From Acerihabitans sp047324305 (lineage in GTDB: Bacteria; Pseudomonadota; Gammaproteobacteria; Enterobacterales; Enterobacteriaceae), in assembly GCF_047324305.1 (NCBI RefSeq), contig NZ_CP178740.1, positions 62,001 through 126,000 on the forward strand: a stretch of 64,000 nt of DNA, written 5' to 3'. The position numbers and the translations under genes were made by a program. Positions 35,754-44,299 of this stretch are shown here, one piece after another. Every line of letters begins with the position of its first letter. The stretch's first letter is position 1. The notes under the pieces were generated by a model, which was not told where the DNA came from, searched no databases, and saw nothing but the letters and a program-made list of their open reading frames with translations.

Positions 35754-37529
35754 ATGGTGACAAATAGCCAGCGCTACCGTGACAAAGTTTCCCAAATGAT
35801 CAGTTGGGGTCACTGGTTCGCCCTTTTCAACATCCTGCTTAGCCTTGGGCTCGGCAGCCGCTATCTTTTTGTCGCCGACTGGCCCGGCTCGCTGCTGGGC
35901 CGCGTTTTCGCGTTCACCAGTTGGCTCGGCCACTTTAGTTTTATCGTTTTTACCCTTTACCTGCTGATTATCTTCCCGCTGACCTTTGTAGTGATGTCGC
36001 AGCGACTGCTGCGCTTTCTGTCGGCCATTATCGCCACCGCCGGGCTGACGCTGCTGCTGGTGGATACCGAGGTGTTTACCCGTTTCCACCTCCACCTTAA
36101 TCCGGTGGTCTGGGAACTGGTGGTCAACCCCGACGAAGGTGAGCTGGCGCGCGACTGGCAGCTGATGTTTATCGGCATCCCCATCATCTTCCTGGTGGAA
36201 ATGCTCTTCGGCACCTGGTCATGGCAAAAGCTGCGCAGCCTTAACCGGCGTAAAATCGGCAAGCCCGTGGCTATCGTGCTTATCTGCGCCTTTTTCGCCT
36301 CGCACATTATCTATATCTGGGCGGACGCCAATTTCTACCGGCCGATTACCATGCAGCGCTCCAACCTGCCGCTATCCTACCCCATGACCGCGCGCCGCTT
36401 CCTGGAGCGGCACGGCCTGCTGGATGCGCAGGAATACGAGCGTCGCCTGGTGCAGCAGGGCAATCCCGAGGCGGTGGCGGTGGAATACCCGTTAAGCCCG
36501 CTGCAATTCCAGAATAAAGGCAGCGGATATAACCTGCTGATCATCGCCACCGGCGCCCTGCGCAACGATACCGTCGACCAACAGATGCCGACGTTAAAGC
36601 AGTTCGCCGCCGACAACGTGCGTTTCACCAACCATTTCAGCACCGGCAATCATGCGGATACCGGGCTGTTCGGGCTGTTTTACGGCATTTCGTCTTCTTA
36701 TATGGACGGCATCCTGGCGGCGCGCAAGACCTCGGTATTATTCGATGCGCTCGGCAAGCAGGGCTATCAGCTGGGCCTGTTCTCATCCAACGGCTTCGGC
36801 AGCCCGCTGGACAGGCAGGCGCTGCTGACCGATTTCAGCCTGCCGGAGCCGGTCAGCCAGCCCGACAGCCAGACCGCCCAGCAATGGCAACAGTGGCGCG
36901 CGGCGTCCACCGGCGATGCGCCCTGGTATTCTTACGTGGAATTCAACGGCACGGATATCAACGCCGGCCTGAATAACAAGCCCAACCTGGCGGAGCATTA
37001 CCAGCAGGGCGCTCAGCGCCTGGACGGCTATATCGGCCAGATTATCGCCACCCTGCGCGCCAGGGGAGACCTGGAGCATACGGTGGTGGTGATTACCGCC
37101 GCCAACGGGCTGGAGCTCAACGATCGCAAGAACGGCCATCGGGAAGCCGGCACACGCCTTAACCGATACCAGCTGCAGGTGCCGCTTATCATCCACTGGC
37201 CGGGCACCCCGCCGCAGGTGGTGACCAAGCTGACCTACCACAACGATGTCACCGCCACGCTGATGCAGCGCCTGCTGCATGTCGCCACCGATGCCAGCGA
37301 CTATACCCAGGGCGAGGATCTGTTTGCCCCAAGGCGGAGCAACGATTGGGTGGTCAGCGGCGATAACGGCACGCTGGTTATCAATACGCCGACCCAGAGC
37401 ATCGTGCTGCAAAGCAACGGTGATTACCGCACCTACGATCTCAATGGCGACGTTATTCATAACGCCAAACCGCAGCTGGCGCTGCTTTTGCAGGTACTGA
37501 CGGACGAAAAACGCTTTATTGCCAATTAA
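35754..37529 (+). CDS. yejM: Lipopolysaccharide-sensing membrane protein YejM/PbgA
   Basis: Essential inner-membrane protein that senses periplasmic LPS and controls LpxC turnover through LapB. The 591-residue product has five N-terminal TM helices and, after a basic linker around residue 200 (PITMQRSNLPLSYPMTARRF), a periplasmic sulfatase-like domain. That domain has NLLIIATGALR, HFSTGNHADTGLFGLFYGI, and the NGLELNDRKNGHREAGT region. Its catalytic sulfatase residues are known to be largely absent in the family. It lies just ahead of proL, as in E. coli. Confidence 0.95.
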   Translation: MVTNSQRYRDKVSQMISWGHWFALFNILLSLGLGSRYLFVADWPGSLLGRVFAFTSWLGHFSFIVFTLYLLIIFPLTFVVMSQRLLRFLSAIIATAGLTLLLVDTEVFTRFHLHLNPVVWELVVNPDEGELARDWQLMFIGIPIIFLVEMLFGTWSWQKLRSLNRRKIGKPVAIVLICAFFASHIIYIWADANFYRPITMQRSNLPLSYPMTARRFLERHGLLDAQEYERRLVQQGNPEAVAVEYPLSPLQFQNKGSGYNLLIIATGALRNDTVDQQMPTLKQFAADNVRFTNHFSTGNHADTGLFGLFYGISSSYMDGILAARKTSVLFDALGKQGYQLGLFSSNGFGSPLDRQALLTDFSLPEPVSQPDSQTAQQWQQWRAASTGDAPWYSYVEFNGTDINAGLNNKPNLAEHYQQGAQRLDGYIGQIIATLRARGDLEHTVVVITAANGLELNDRKNGHREAGTRLNRYQLQVPLIIHWPGTPPQVVTKLTYHNDVTATLMQRLLHVATDASDYTQGEDLFAPRRSNDWVVSGDNGTLVINTPTQSIVLQSNGDYRTYDLNGDVIHNAKPQLALLLQVLTDEKRFIAN

Positions 37530-37564
37530 CTGCTTAAATCTAAAGCAGTCAATTCAATGGGCTA

Positions 37565-37592
37565 TTGCAATCAACGCAGGACAAGGTAGTAT
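37565..37592 (+). promoter_or_regulatory. tRNA-Pro promoter
   Basis: TTGCAA (37565-37570), 16-bp spacer and TAGTAT (37587-37592), followed by a GC-rich discriminator (AGGCGCCC). Such a discriminator is typical of stable-RNA promoters under stringent control. Confidence 0.6.
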
Positions 37593-37607
37593 AGGCGCCC
37601 ATGCAGT

Positions 37608-37684
37608 CGGCATGTAGCGCAGCCTGGTAGCGCACCGTCATGGGGTGTCGGGGGTCGGAGGTTCGAATCCTCTCATGCCGACCA
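37608..37684 (+). tRNA. proL: tRNA-Pro (anticodon GGG)
   Basis: A 77-nt tRNA with encoded CCA. The acceptor stem CGGCATG pairs with CATGCCG. D-loop AGCGCAGCCTGGTAGCGC, anticodon loop ATGGGGT with GGG at 37642-37644, and T-arm GGAGGTTCGAATCCTC are all well formed. Sequence and position after yejM match E. coli proL. A local promoter and terminator frame it. Confidence 0.97.
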
Positions 37685-37698
37685 ATCATCCTGAAGAA

Positions 37699-37728
37699 AA
37701 CCAACCACTTGTGGTTGGTTTTTTTTTC
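37699..37728 (+). terminator. Rho-independent terminator after tRNA-Pro
   Basis: AACCAACCAC, loop TT, GTGGTTGGTT, then a run of T. It lies 14 bp after the tRNA. Confidence 0.9.
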
Positions 37729-37793
37729 GTCTGAAGCGTGGTTGAAAAACCAGGCGGCGGCTTAAGCGCGGGCGCCGGGTCTGGCGCGGGTCT

Positions 37794-38735
37794 TTATAAA
37801 CATGATTGCCTGCCCTCCTCGTCTTCCCGTTTCATTCTCGCGCGAATGCCACCCTCAATGCGCAGGGTCTCCGCCATAGGCTCATAGATAGCCCCTTGCG
37901 TAGCGGCCACCGGCGGGGCTTTATGAACTTCGCGGTCGGCGATGTCCGCTGACAGCCGCTCGGTCAAATCCGGGAACAGATGATGGGAAATATTGGAGGA
38001 ACCGGCCTTCCAGCCGACGGGCGTTTCTTCCTGTGGATTGACGCAGGCCCCGACGATGGCATCCACCACCAGCGCGGGATCGTCCATCGCCGCCATGCGC
38101 GGCGCATGGACGCTGTAATTGGCGGCATGCAGCCACCAGGGCGTATCCACCGCCCAGGGCATAATGGTCGCCACCTTGATATTGGCGGCGCTGCCATCCA
38201 GACGCAGCTCTTCGTTGAGCGTGCGGCTGAGGCTCAGCACCGCGGCCTTGGAGGCGGCATAGGATGCCTGATAGGCCAGGGGCACTTCGCTGTCGATCGA
38301 CCCGGTGTTTATCAGGGTGCCGAACCCCTGCATGCGAAATTGCCGGATTGCCGCGTGGGCGCCAAACAGGAGCCCTTTCAGGTTAACGTCGATAATGCGC
38401 GCATGATCCGCCGGCGGAATATCCCAGAATAGTCCCAGGGCGCCGATACCGACGTTATTGATCCAGATATCGATGCCGCCAAACCCTTCCAGCGCCGCCT
38501 GGGCCAGATGCTCGACGTCGGCGGCGTCACTGACATCGGTCCGCACCGCCAGCGCCGCGCCGCCGGTGGACCTGATGTGTGCGGCCAGATCTTCCAGCGC
38601 CGCCTCCCGCCTTGCGGCAAGCACGACGTTCGCGCCCAGTTGCGCGAGTTTGAGCGCCGTTCCCCGGCCAAAACCGCTGGATGCGCCGGCGATGACGACG
38701 GTCTTCCCCTTGAGATCGTGCTGGTGTGCTGACAT
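37794..38735 (-). CDS. Short-chain dehydrogenase/reductase (SDR)
   Basis: Classical-type NAD(P)-dependent oxidoreductase, 313 residues. Cofactor motif VVIAGASSGFGRG (TGxxxGxG type), NNVG for the NNAG motif, and an intact catalytic set: Ser in NTGSID, and Tyr/Lys in YAASKAAVL. The C-terminal 60 residues (after ~HLFPDL) are longer than in minimal SDRs. ATG at 38735 has GGAG upstream; an in-frame ATG 15 nt earlier is an alternative. The substrate is unknown. A 12-bp palindrome lies 67 bp upstream. Confidence 0.88.
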   Translation of the reverse strand: MSAHQHDLKGKTVVIAGASSGFGRGTALKLAQLGANVVLAARREAALEDLAAHIRSTGGAALAVRTDVSDAADVEHLAQAALEGFGGIDIWINNVGIGALGLFWDIPPADHARIIDVNLKGLLFGAHAAIRQFRMQGFGTLINTGSIDSEVPLAYQASYAASKAAVLSLSRTLNEELRLDGSAANIKVATIMPWAVDTPWWLHAANYSVHAPRMAAMDDPALVVDAIVGACVNPQEETPVGWKAGSSNISHHLFPDLTERLSADIADREVHKAPPVAATQGAIYEPMAETLRIEGGIRARMKREDEEGRQSCL

Positions 38736-38801
38736 GATGGATATCTCCATTTAATTAGCGCGCTTACCCAAAATGGGGAAATCCATCTCCCTGACCTGGA
38801 A

Positions 38802-38813
38802 CCCTGGCCAGGG
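38802..38813. promoter_or_regulatory. Perfect palindrome upstream of the SDR gene
   Basis: CCCTGGCCAGGG is self-complementary, with a nearby related half CCAGGTCAGGG on the minus strand. It sits where an operator for the SDR promoter would be expected. No regulator gene for it is identifiable here. Confidence 0.35.
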
Positions 38814-38950
38814 GACATAGTGCCGCGCGGAAGGCTATACCGATAGGTTCGCAATGGAATACGTCGGGATAGCCTCAATATAGTTGAAGATACTGCAGCG
38901 GGCAAAACCGTGGTTGTGACGCCCACCGCCGCCACGCGGCGGCGCTAGGG

Positions 38951-39829
38951 TTATTGCATGCTGGCGGCTATCGTCTCGACATTGTGTTTAAAGGCCGCCT
39001 CGTAGGTCGTCGCGGGCCCGCCGGCTTTCGATAACGATTCCGGATACAGTTCGCCACCCGGCTGCGCGCCACTGGCGGCCGCCACCTGCTTCACCAGGCG
39101 CGGGTCGGTTTGATTTTCAATAAAGTAGGTTTTGATATGCTTTTCCTTAATCTGCCTGATCAAGCCGGCGACGTCGCTGGCGCTGGCTTCGGCTTCAGTG
39201 GAGAAACCGACCGGGGCGAGGAACTCCACGCCATACTCGGCGCCGAAATAACCAAAAGCATCGTGGCTGGTAATCACTTTACGTTTGTCCGCCGGGATGG
39301 CGGCGAAGGTGCTTTTTGCCCAGCTGTCCAGCTTTTCCAGTTTTTGTATATAGGCGCTCCCTTGCCGGCGAAAATAATCCGCATCCTCAGGATCCGCGGC
39401 AATCAACGCCTGCATAACATTGCGGGCATAAACTGCGCCGTTTTTGGCGCTGTTCCATGCATGAGGGTCGGTGACGGTTTTGCCTTCCTCTTCCATGTTG
39501 CGCGTGTTTACGCCCGTGGACGCGGTAATGATCTTGCCCTTATAGCCTGACGCCGTGATCAGGCGATCCATCCATCCTTCCATCCCCAGGCCGCTGACAA
39601 ACACGACGTCGGCTTTATTTAACGCCTGGCTGTCTTTCGGCGCCGGCTCAAAACTGTGGGGATCGCCATCCGGGCCCACCAGGCTGGTCACGGTGACATG
39701 ATCCCCGCCAACCTGTTTTACGATATCGGCCAGTACGGAAAAACTGGCTACCGTATCGACCGTTTTGGCCAACACGGCGGGGCTCGACACCATCATGGCC
39801 ACCGCTAATGGTAGGGTTAAACGATTCAA
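38951..39829 (-). CDS. Zn/Mn-type metal ABC transporter substrate-binding protein (orphan)
   Basis: Cluster A-I periplasmic metal-binding protein (ZnuA/MntC/SitA fold), 292 residues. Signal peptide MNRLTLPLAVAMMVSSPAVLA. Metal ligand sites appear at DPHSFEP (His), DPHAWNS (His), the acidic FIENQTDPRL stretch and a C-terminal SKAGGPATTY region. It lacks the long His-rich loop of E. coli ZnuA. No permease or ATPase gene is adjacent, so it must borrow a transporter or act as a chaperone. A Zur-like box lies ~46 bp upstream, pointing to zinc rather than manganese. Confidence 0.88.
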   Translation of the reverse strand: MNRLTLPLAVAMMVSSPAVLAKTVDTVASFSVLADIVKQVGGDHVTVTSLVGPDGDPHSFEPAPKDSQALNKADVVFVSGLGMEGWMDRLITASGYKGKIITASTGVNTRNMEEEGKTVTDPHAWNSAKNGAVYARNVMQALIAADPEDADYFRRQGSAYIQKLEKLDSWAKSTFAAIPADKRKVITSHDAFGYFGAEYGVEFLAPVGFSTEAEASASDVAGLIRQIKEKHIKTYFIENQTDPRLVKQVAAASGAQPGGELYPESLSKAGGPATTYEAAFKHNVETIAASMQ

Positions 39830-39874
39830 TTTTCTCTCCTTGCTGATAAACGCGCGCTATAAACGCCAGTTATT

Positions 39875-39897
39875 GTTACTTTATAACATAACATGTA
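39875..39897. promoter_or_regulatory. Zur-like operator upstream of the metal-binding protein
   Basis: On the minus strand these 23 bp share the core TGTTATgTTATAA with the Zur consensus GAAATGTTATANTATAACATTTC, about 15 of 22 defined positions. The position, just upstream of the start codon, fits repression by zinc. A match to a related metalloregulator cannot be excluded. Confidence 0.5.
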
Positions 39898-39978
39898 GCG
39901 CGATTTGCTGGCAAGACTTAACGCCGGCGGTCATCATTTATTCAGCTATAGAAAGCCAAAAAAGATATTTTTATTTTT

Positions 39979-40014
39979 ATTACATGCGTAATAAGGTGGT
40001 TGCGCATATGTAAT
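39979..40014. promoter_or_regulatory. Imperfect inverted repeat upstream of ssuE
   Basis: ATTACATGCG (39979-39988) and CGCATATGTAAT (40003-40014) form an inverted repeat with a 2-base bulge, about 65 bp before ssuE. It may be an operator for the flavin reductase gene. Confidence 0.35.
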
Positions 40015-40079
40015 GGCGCTGTATTTATTTTGAGATATTTTGTATTGGCAGAATATGATGATTGTTTCAAGGAGCTGTA

Positions 40080-40643
40080 ATGAATGTTATTACCCTGGCC
40101 GGTAGTCCGCGTTCGCCCTCGCGTTCGGCGGCGCTGTTGACTATCGCCCAGCGCTGGCTGGAGGGACGGGGTATTAAGGTTACCCCCTGGAATGTGTTTA
40201 ATTTTAACGCGGAAGATTTGCTGTACGCGCATTTCGACAGCCCCGCGCTCAATGACTTTGTCAGGCAGCTTGCCGGAGCCGATGGCGTGATTATCAGCAC
40301 GCCTATTTATAAAGCCTCGTTCAGCGGCGCGCTGAAAACCCTGCTGGATCTGCTGCCGGAGCGCGCGTTCGAGCATAAAGTGGTGTTGCCGCTGGCCACC
40401 GGCGGCTCGGCAGGGCATATGCTGGCGCTGGATTATGCCCTCAAGCCGGTGCTTAACGCGCTGAAAGCCCAGGAGATCCTGCACGGCGTTTTCTCAGAAG
40501 ACAGCCAAATCACCCGCTACGATGGCGATCCGTTGTTAAGCGCCGCGCTTGAAGGCAGATTGCTGGAATCCCTGGAGACCTTTACCCGCGCGCTGGAAAG
40601 GCAATCGCAATTCAGCCCCTTGCATATCTCATCCGCCTCGTAG
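40080..40643 (+). CDS. ssuE: NAD(P)H-dependent FMN reductase SsuE
   Basis: Makes FMNH2 for two-component monooxygenases. The 187-residue flavodoxin-fold protein aligns with E. coli SsuE: MNVITLAGSPRSPSRSAAL (FMN-phosphate loop), TPIYKASFSGALKTLLDLLP and LKPVLNALKAQEILHGVF. The ATG at 40080 has AAGGAG 5 nt before it. E. coli has ssuE in ssuEADCB; here no ssuADCB follows. Its likely clients are the monooxygenases encoded 5-17 kb to the right. Confidence 0.92.
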   Translation: MNVITLAGSPRSPSRSAALLTIAQRWLEGRGIKVTPWNVFNFNAEDLLYAHFDSPALNDFVRQLAGADGVIISTPIYKASFSGALKTLLDLLPERAFEHKVVLPLATGGSAGHMLALDYALKPVLNALKAQEILHGVFSEDSQITRYDGDPLLSAALEGRLLESLETFTRALERQSQFSPLHISSAS

Positions 40644-40694
40644 GCCTCGGCAGCGGCCGCTGACAGGCGCGACGTGGAGAATAGAGTAAACCTT

Positions 40695-40757
40695 ATGAAA
40701 TTAGCTTGGTTTAATGACGGTAAACACCCCATATCCTTATTTTTAACGGGAGGATAA
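40695..40757 (+). CDS. Possible 20-residue leader peptide upstream of the ABC permease
   Basis: ATG AAA TTA GCT ... encodes MKLAWFNDGKHPISLFLTGG; its TAA stop overlaps the GGGAGG ribosome binding site of the permease gene, so translation of the two would be coupled. The upstream ribosome binding site (GGAG, 17 nt away) is poor. There is no run of one amino acid that would suggest classical attenuation. It could be chance. Confidence 0.25.
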   Translation: MKLAWFNDGKHPISLFLTGG

Positions 40758-40760
40758 GCG

Positions 40761-41747
40761 ATGCAGGGGAGAATTGGCTATATAGGCTGGCGGCTGTTCC
40801 AGATTTTGCCCACCACGTTTACCATTGTGCTGTTGGCCTTTGTGTTAATGAAATTAGCGCCCGGGGATGTTATTGATGTCGTGGCGGGAGAATCAGGCGG
40901 GGCCACGCCGGAATATATGGCGGAAATGCGTGAATTATATGGGCTGAATATTCCGATCTGGCAGCAGTTTATTCATTATCTCGAGTCGCTGGCGCATTTC
41001 GACCTGGGCTATTCCTTTCGGGAAAACACGCCCGTTGCCGATTTAATCCTCAGCCGGTTGTCCGCGACCATTACCCTGTCGTTGACGGCGATTATTTTCG
41101 CCCTGTTGGTTGGCGTGTTGCTGGGCATTATTGCCGCGCGCTACCGTGGTTCCTTCTTGGACGGGCTGATCTCGGTTTTTTCCACCATCGGTTTTGCCAC
41201 GCCTTTATTCTGGATTGGCTTGTTGCTGATCGTCGTATTTTCCATTAATTTGCGCTGGTTTCCGGTGAGCGGCATCGCCACCGTCGGCGCCGACTACGCC
41301 AGTCAGGTCTATTACCTGCTGGACGTAGCAAGGCATTTGATCCTGCCGGCGTTATCGCTGAGCCTGTTCTTTCTGTCGATGTATGTCCGCATCACCCGTT
41401 CCTCAATGCTGGAAGTCTATGGACAGGACTTTGTGCGCACGGCCAGGGCCAAAGGATTAAGCGAATGGCGGGTAATATTCGGCCATATCCTGCGTAATGC
41501 CGCGCTGCCGATTATTACCATTACCGGCCTGGAAATCGGCGGACTGCTCAGCGGTTCGGTGGTGGTGGAAACCGTCTTCGGCTGGCCGGGTATCGGCCGG
41601 CTGGCCTACGACGCGGTATTTTCCCGCGACCTCAACCTGCTGCTGGGCATTTTCTTGCTCAGCTCCTTTCTGGTGGTGCTGATGAATCTGCTGGTGGATT
41701 TGATCTATGTCGCGCTGGATCCGCGCATCGGGAGACGCCGCCAATGA
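40761..41747 (+). CDS. Peptide/nickel-type ABC transporter permease (DppB-like)
   Basis: Inner-membrane permease of the Opp/Dpp class, 328 residues, with six TM helices. N-terminus RLFQILPTTFTIVLLAFVLM; the EAA loop is in FVRTARAKGLSEWRVIFGHI; then TVFGWPGIGRLAYDAV and C-terminal DLIYVALDPRI. GGGAGG lies 8 nt before the ATG. It overlaps the next permease by 4 nt. The binding protein is not in this operon; two candidates are encoded at 50.4-53.9 kb. Confidence 0.93.
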   Translation: MQGRIGYIGWRLFQILPTTFTIVLLAFVLMKLAPGDVIDVVAGESGGATPEYMAEMRELYGLNIPIWQQFIHYLESLAHFDLGYSFRENTPVADLILSRLSATITLSLTAIIFALLVGVLLGIIAARYRGSFLDGLISVFSTIGFATPLFWIGLLLIVVFSINLRWFPVSGIATVGADYASQVYYLLDVARHLILPALSLSLFFLSMYVRITRSSMLEVYGQDFVRTARAKGLSEWRVIFGHILRNAALPIITITGLEIGGLLSGSVVVETVFGWPGIGRLAYDAVFSRDLNLLLGIFLLSSFLVVLMNLLVDLIYVALDPRIGRRRQ

Positions 41748-42586
41748 TATCTCGCGGTTTTCGCGCGCGGCTGGCCCGCTCATATTCCACGCAGATTGGC
41801 CTGCTGTTATTGTTGCTGATCCTGTGCGGCGCGGCGGCGGCGTCCTATTTTTTCCCCGGCGACCCGCGCAATATGGTCGGCAGCCCGACGATTTGGCCCG
41901 GCGCCGATGCCCGGTTTCCCCTCGGTACCGACATGATGGGCCGCGATATGCTTTCCGGCCTGCTGTATGGCGCCCGCACCTCGCTGATGATCGGCCTGTT
42001 CGCCACCGCGCTTTCCGTGGTGCTCGGTATTGTCATCGGCGTGATCGCGGGTTATTTCGGCGCATCCTGGGTTGACGATATCCTGATGCGCCTGACCGAA
42101 GTGTTCCTGACCATGCCGCGCTTACTCTTTGCCATCGCCCTGGTGATGGTGCTGGGTCCCTCGACATTCAGCATTTCCCTGGCGCTGGGCGCGACCTCCT
42201 GGCCGCAAATCGCGCGCCTGGTGCGCGGCGAGGCGCTGCGCGTGCGCGAAATGGAGTTCGTGCGCGCCGCCGCCACCATCGGGCTTGGACACCTGCGCAT
42301 CATCACCCGCCATGTCTTGCCCAACAGCATCGCGCCGGTGATGGTGGCCTCGTCGGTACTGGTGGCGCAGGTTATTTTATCCGAGGCGTCGTTATCCTTT
42401 CTCGGGCTTGGCGATCCCAGCGTGGTGACCTGGGGGGGCATGGTCGGCTCAGGGCGCGAGGTGCTGCGTACCGCCTGGTATATGACCGCCCTGCCCGGCC
42501 TGGCTATTTTCGTGACCGTTATGGGCTTTATGCTGATCGGCAACGGCCTGAACGATATTTATAACCCACGCCTGCATAGGAAGTAG
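41744..42586 (+). CDS. Peptide/nickel-type ABC transporter permease (DppC-like)
   Basis: Partner permease, 280 residues. It has LGTDMMGRDMLSGLLYGART, an EAA loop in FVRAAATIGLGHLRIITRHV, and LSEASLSFLGLGDPSVVTWG, all typical for DppC-type subunits. It overlaps the upstream permease by 4 nt, and the ATPase gene follows after 6 nt. Confidence 0.93.
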   Translation: MISRGFRARLARSYSTQIGLLLLLLILCGAAAASYFFPGDPRNMVGSPTIWPGADARFPLGTDMMGRDMLSGLLYGARTSLMIGLFATALSVVLGIVIGVIAGYFGASWVDDILMRLTEVFLTMPRLLFAIALVMVLGPSTFSISLALGATSWPQIARLVRGEALRVREMEFVRAAATIGLGHLRIITRHVLPNSIAPVMVASSVLVAQVILSEASLSFLGLGDPSVVTWGGMVGSGREVLRTAWYMTALPGLAIFVTVMGFMLIGNGLNDIYNPRLHRK

Positions 42587-42592
42587 ATTACG

Positions 42593-44242
42593 ATGGCAAC
42601 AGAAGAGAAACCGACCGCCGCCGTCGACGGACCGATACCGCTCAAGCTGCTTGACGTGCGGGATTTACGTATTGGTTTTAATGGCGAAGAGATTGTGCAC
42701 GGCATTTCTTTTCATATTAAGCCGCATGAAAAGGTCGCCCTGGTGGGCGAGTCCGGATCGGGTAAAAGCGTGAGCGCCATGAGTTTATTACACCTGATCC
42801 CCGGCGCCAGCGTGTCCGGACAGGCGCTGTACGGCAATACCGATCTGCTCAAGCTGCCCGAGGCGGACGTACGCGCCGTCAGCGGCAAGGATATTTCGAT
42901 GATTTTCCAGGAGCCGATGACGGCGCTTAATCCCCTGCATCGGGTCGGGGAACAGATTGCCGAAGTTTACCGGCTAAAGCGGCGGATGGGCCGTAAGGAC
43001 GCCTGGGAGCATGCCGTGGCCCGGCTCGCGGAAACCGGCATCGCCGAGCCGGAACGGCGCGCCAATGCCTATCCGCACCAGCTTTCCGGCGGGCAGCGCC
43101 AGCGCGCCATGATAGCCATGGCGCTGGCCGGCGAGCCCAAACTGCTGCTGGCTGACGAACCGACCACCGCGCTGGATGTGACCCTGCGGCTGCAAATCCT
43201 TGAACTGTTGTCCGCTTTGCAGCGCAAGAACGGCTTATCCATCCTGCTTATTACCCACGACCTGCACCTGGTGCGCCGTTTCGCCGATCGGGTCATTGTC
43301 ATGGAAGCCGGCAATATCGTGGAAGTCGCCCCGACCGAACAGCTGTTCCAGGCGCCAAAACATCCCTACACCCGTCAGTTGATCAACAGCCGTCCGCAAC
43401 GGGACATCGGCGCCGTCGCCGCAGACGACGCCGGGCAGCACCCGCGCCTGGAGGGCAAAGACCTGCAGATAAGCTACCCGGTTTCGCATCCGGGAATAGG
43501 CAACTGGTTCCGGCGCCACCGATTCCAGGCGGTCAAAAATGCCGACTTCGTGTTGCGGCGCGGACAAACCCTGGGCGTTATCGGCGAGTCCGGTTCAGGC
43601 AAAAGCACGCTGGCCGCCGCGGTGCTGGGACTGATGGATCATGAAGGCTCGCTGCTTATCGACGGCATGTCGTGGCAGCAGGCCAATGCGCACTCTTCCC
43701 TGGCGCGCCGGTCGCAACGGCGCAAAATACAGGCGGTATTCCAAGACCCCTTCTCTTCCCTGTCCCCGCGCCTGAATATTGCCCAGGTGGTGGGCGAAGG
43801 CCTGCATTTCCATCATCCCGAACTGTCGGCGCGGGAGCGGGAGCGGCGTATTACCGCGATCCTCGGCGAGGTGGGTCTTAACGAAACCCAGTTTCCGGGG
43901 CTGCTGCACCGGTATCCCCATGAATTTTCGGGCGGCCAGCGCCAGCGCATCGCCATTGCGCGGGCGCTGATTATCAACCCCGATATTCTGGTGCTGGACG
44001 AGCCTACCAGCGCTCTGGACGTTACCATCCAGCGGCAAATCATTACCCTGCTGCAGCGACAGCAGCGCGCGCATGGTCTGAGCTATCTGATCATTACCCA
44101 TGATGTGGCGGTGGTGGCCGCCATGGCGCACCGGATTATCGTCATGAAGGAGGGTAACGTGGTCGAGGCGGGGGACGCCATGACCCTGCTGAACGCCCCG
44201 GTCCATCCCTACACGCGCAGCCTGATCCTGGCGGCGGCCTGA
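42593..44242 (+). CDS. Dual ABC-domain ATPase of a peptide-type transporter (GsiA-like)
   Basis: Fused ATPase, 549 residues, energising the two permeases encoded before it. Domain 1: GESGSGKSV, MIFQEPMTALNPLH, LSGGQRQRA, LLLADEPTTALD. Domain 2 (from ~residue 285): GESGSGKST, AVFQDPFSSLSPR, FSGGQRQRIAIARAL, ILVLDEPTSALD. Each domain ends in the Opp/Dpp-type C-terminal HPYTR. All motifs are intact. It is the last gene of the three-gene operon and convergent with the SDR gene of the next block. Confidence 0.94.
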   Translation: MATEEKPTAAVDGPIPLKLLDVRDLRIGFNGEEIVHGISFHIKPHEKVALVGESGSGKSVSAMSLLHLIPGASVSGQALYGNTDLLKLPEADVRAVSGKDISMIFQEPMTALNPLHRVGEQIAEVYRLKRRMGRKDAWEHAVARLAETGIAEPERRANAYPHQLSGGQRQRAMIAMALAGEPKLLLADEPTTALDVTLRLQILELLSALQRKNGLSILLITHDLHLVRRFADRVIVMEAGNIVEVAPTEQLFQAPKHPYTRQLINSRPQRDIGAVAADDAGQHPRLEGKDLQISYPVSHPGIGNWFRRHRFQAVKNADFVLRRGQTLGVIGESGSGKSTLAAAVLGLMDHEGSLLIDGMSWQQANAHSSLARRSQRRKIQAVFQDPFSSLSPRLNIAQVVGEGLHFHHPELSARERERRITAILGEVGLNETQFPGLLHRYPHEFSGGQRQRIAIARALIINPDILVLDEPTSALDVTIQRQIITLLQRQQRAHGLSYLIITHDVAVVAAMAHRIIVMKEGNVVEAGDAMTLLNAPVHPYTRSLILAAA

Positions 44243-44299
44243 TACCCGGCACGCGCATGGCGCCAGGGGCGGGCGCCTGCCCCGCTGGCCGGCGTGTAC

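Noticed and set aside
37608..37684. tRNA-Pro as an att site of an integrated element
   Set aside because: No second copy of the tRNA 3' end and no integrase gene were seen in the 26 kb to the right.
40080..44242. ssuE plus ABC transporter as an alkanesulfonate ssuEADCB operon
   Set aside because: The transporter is of the Opp/Dpp type with a fused double ATPase, not SsuABC, and SsuD is not adjacent to ssuE.
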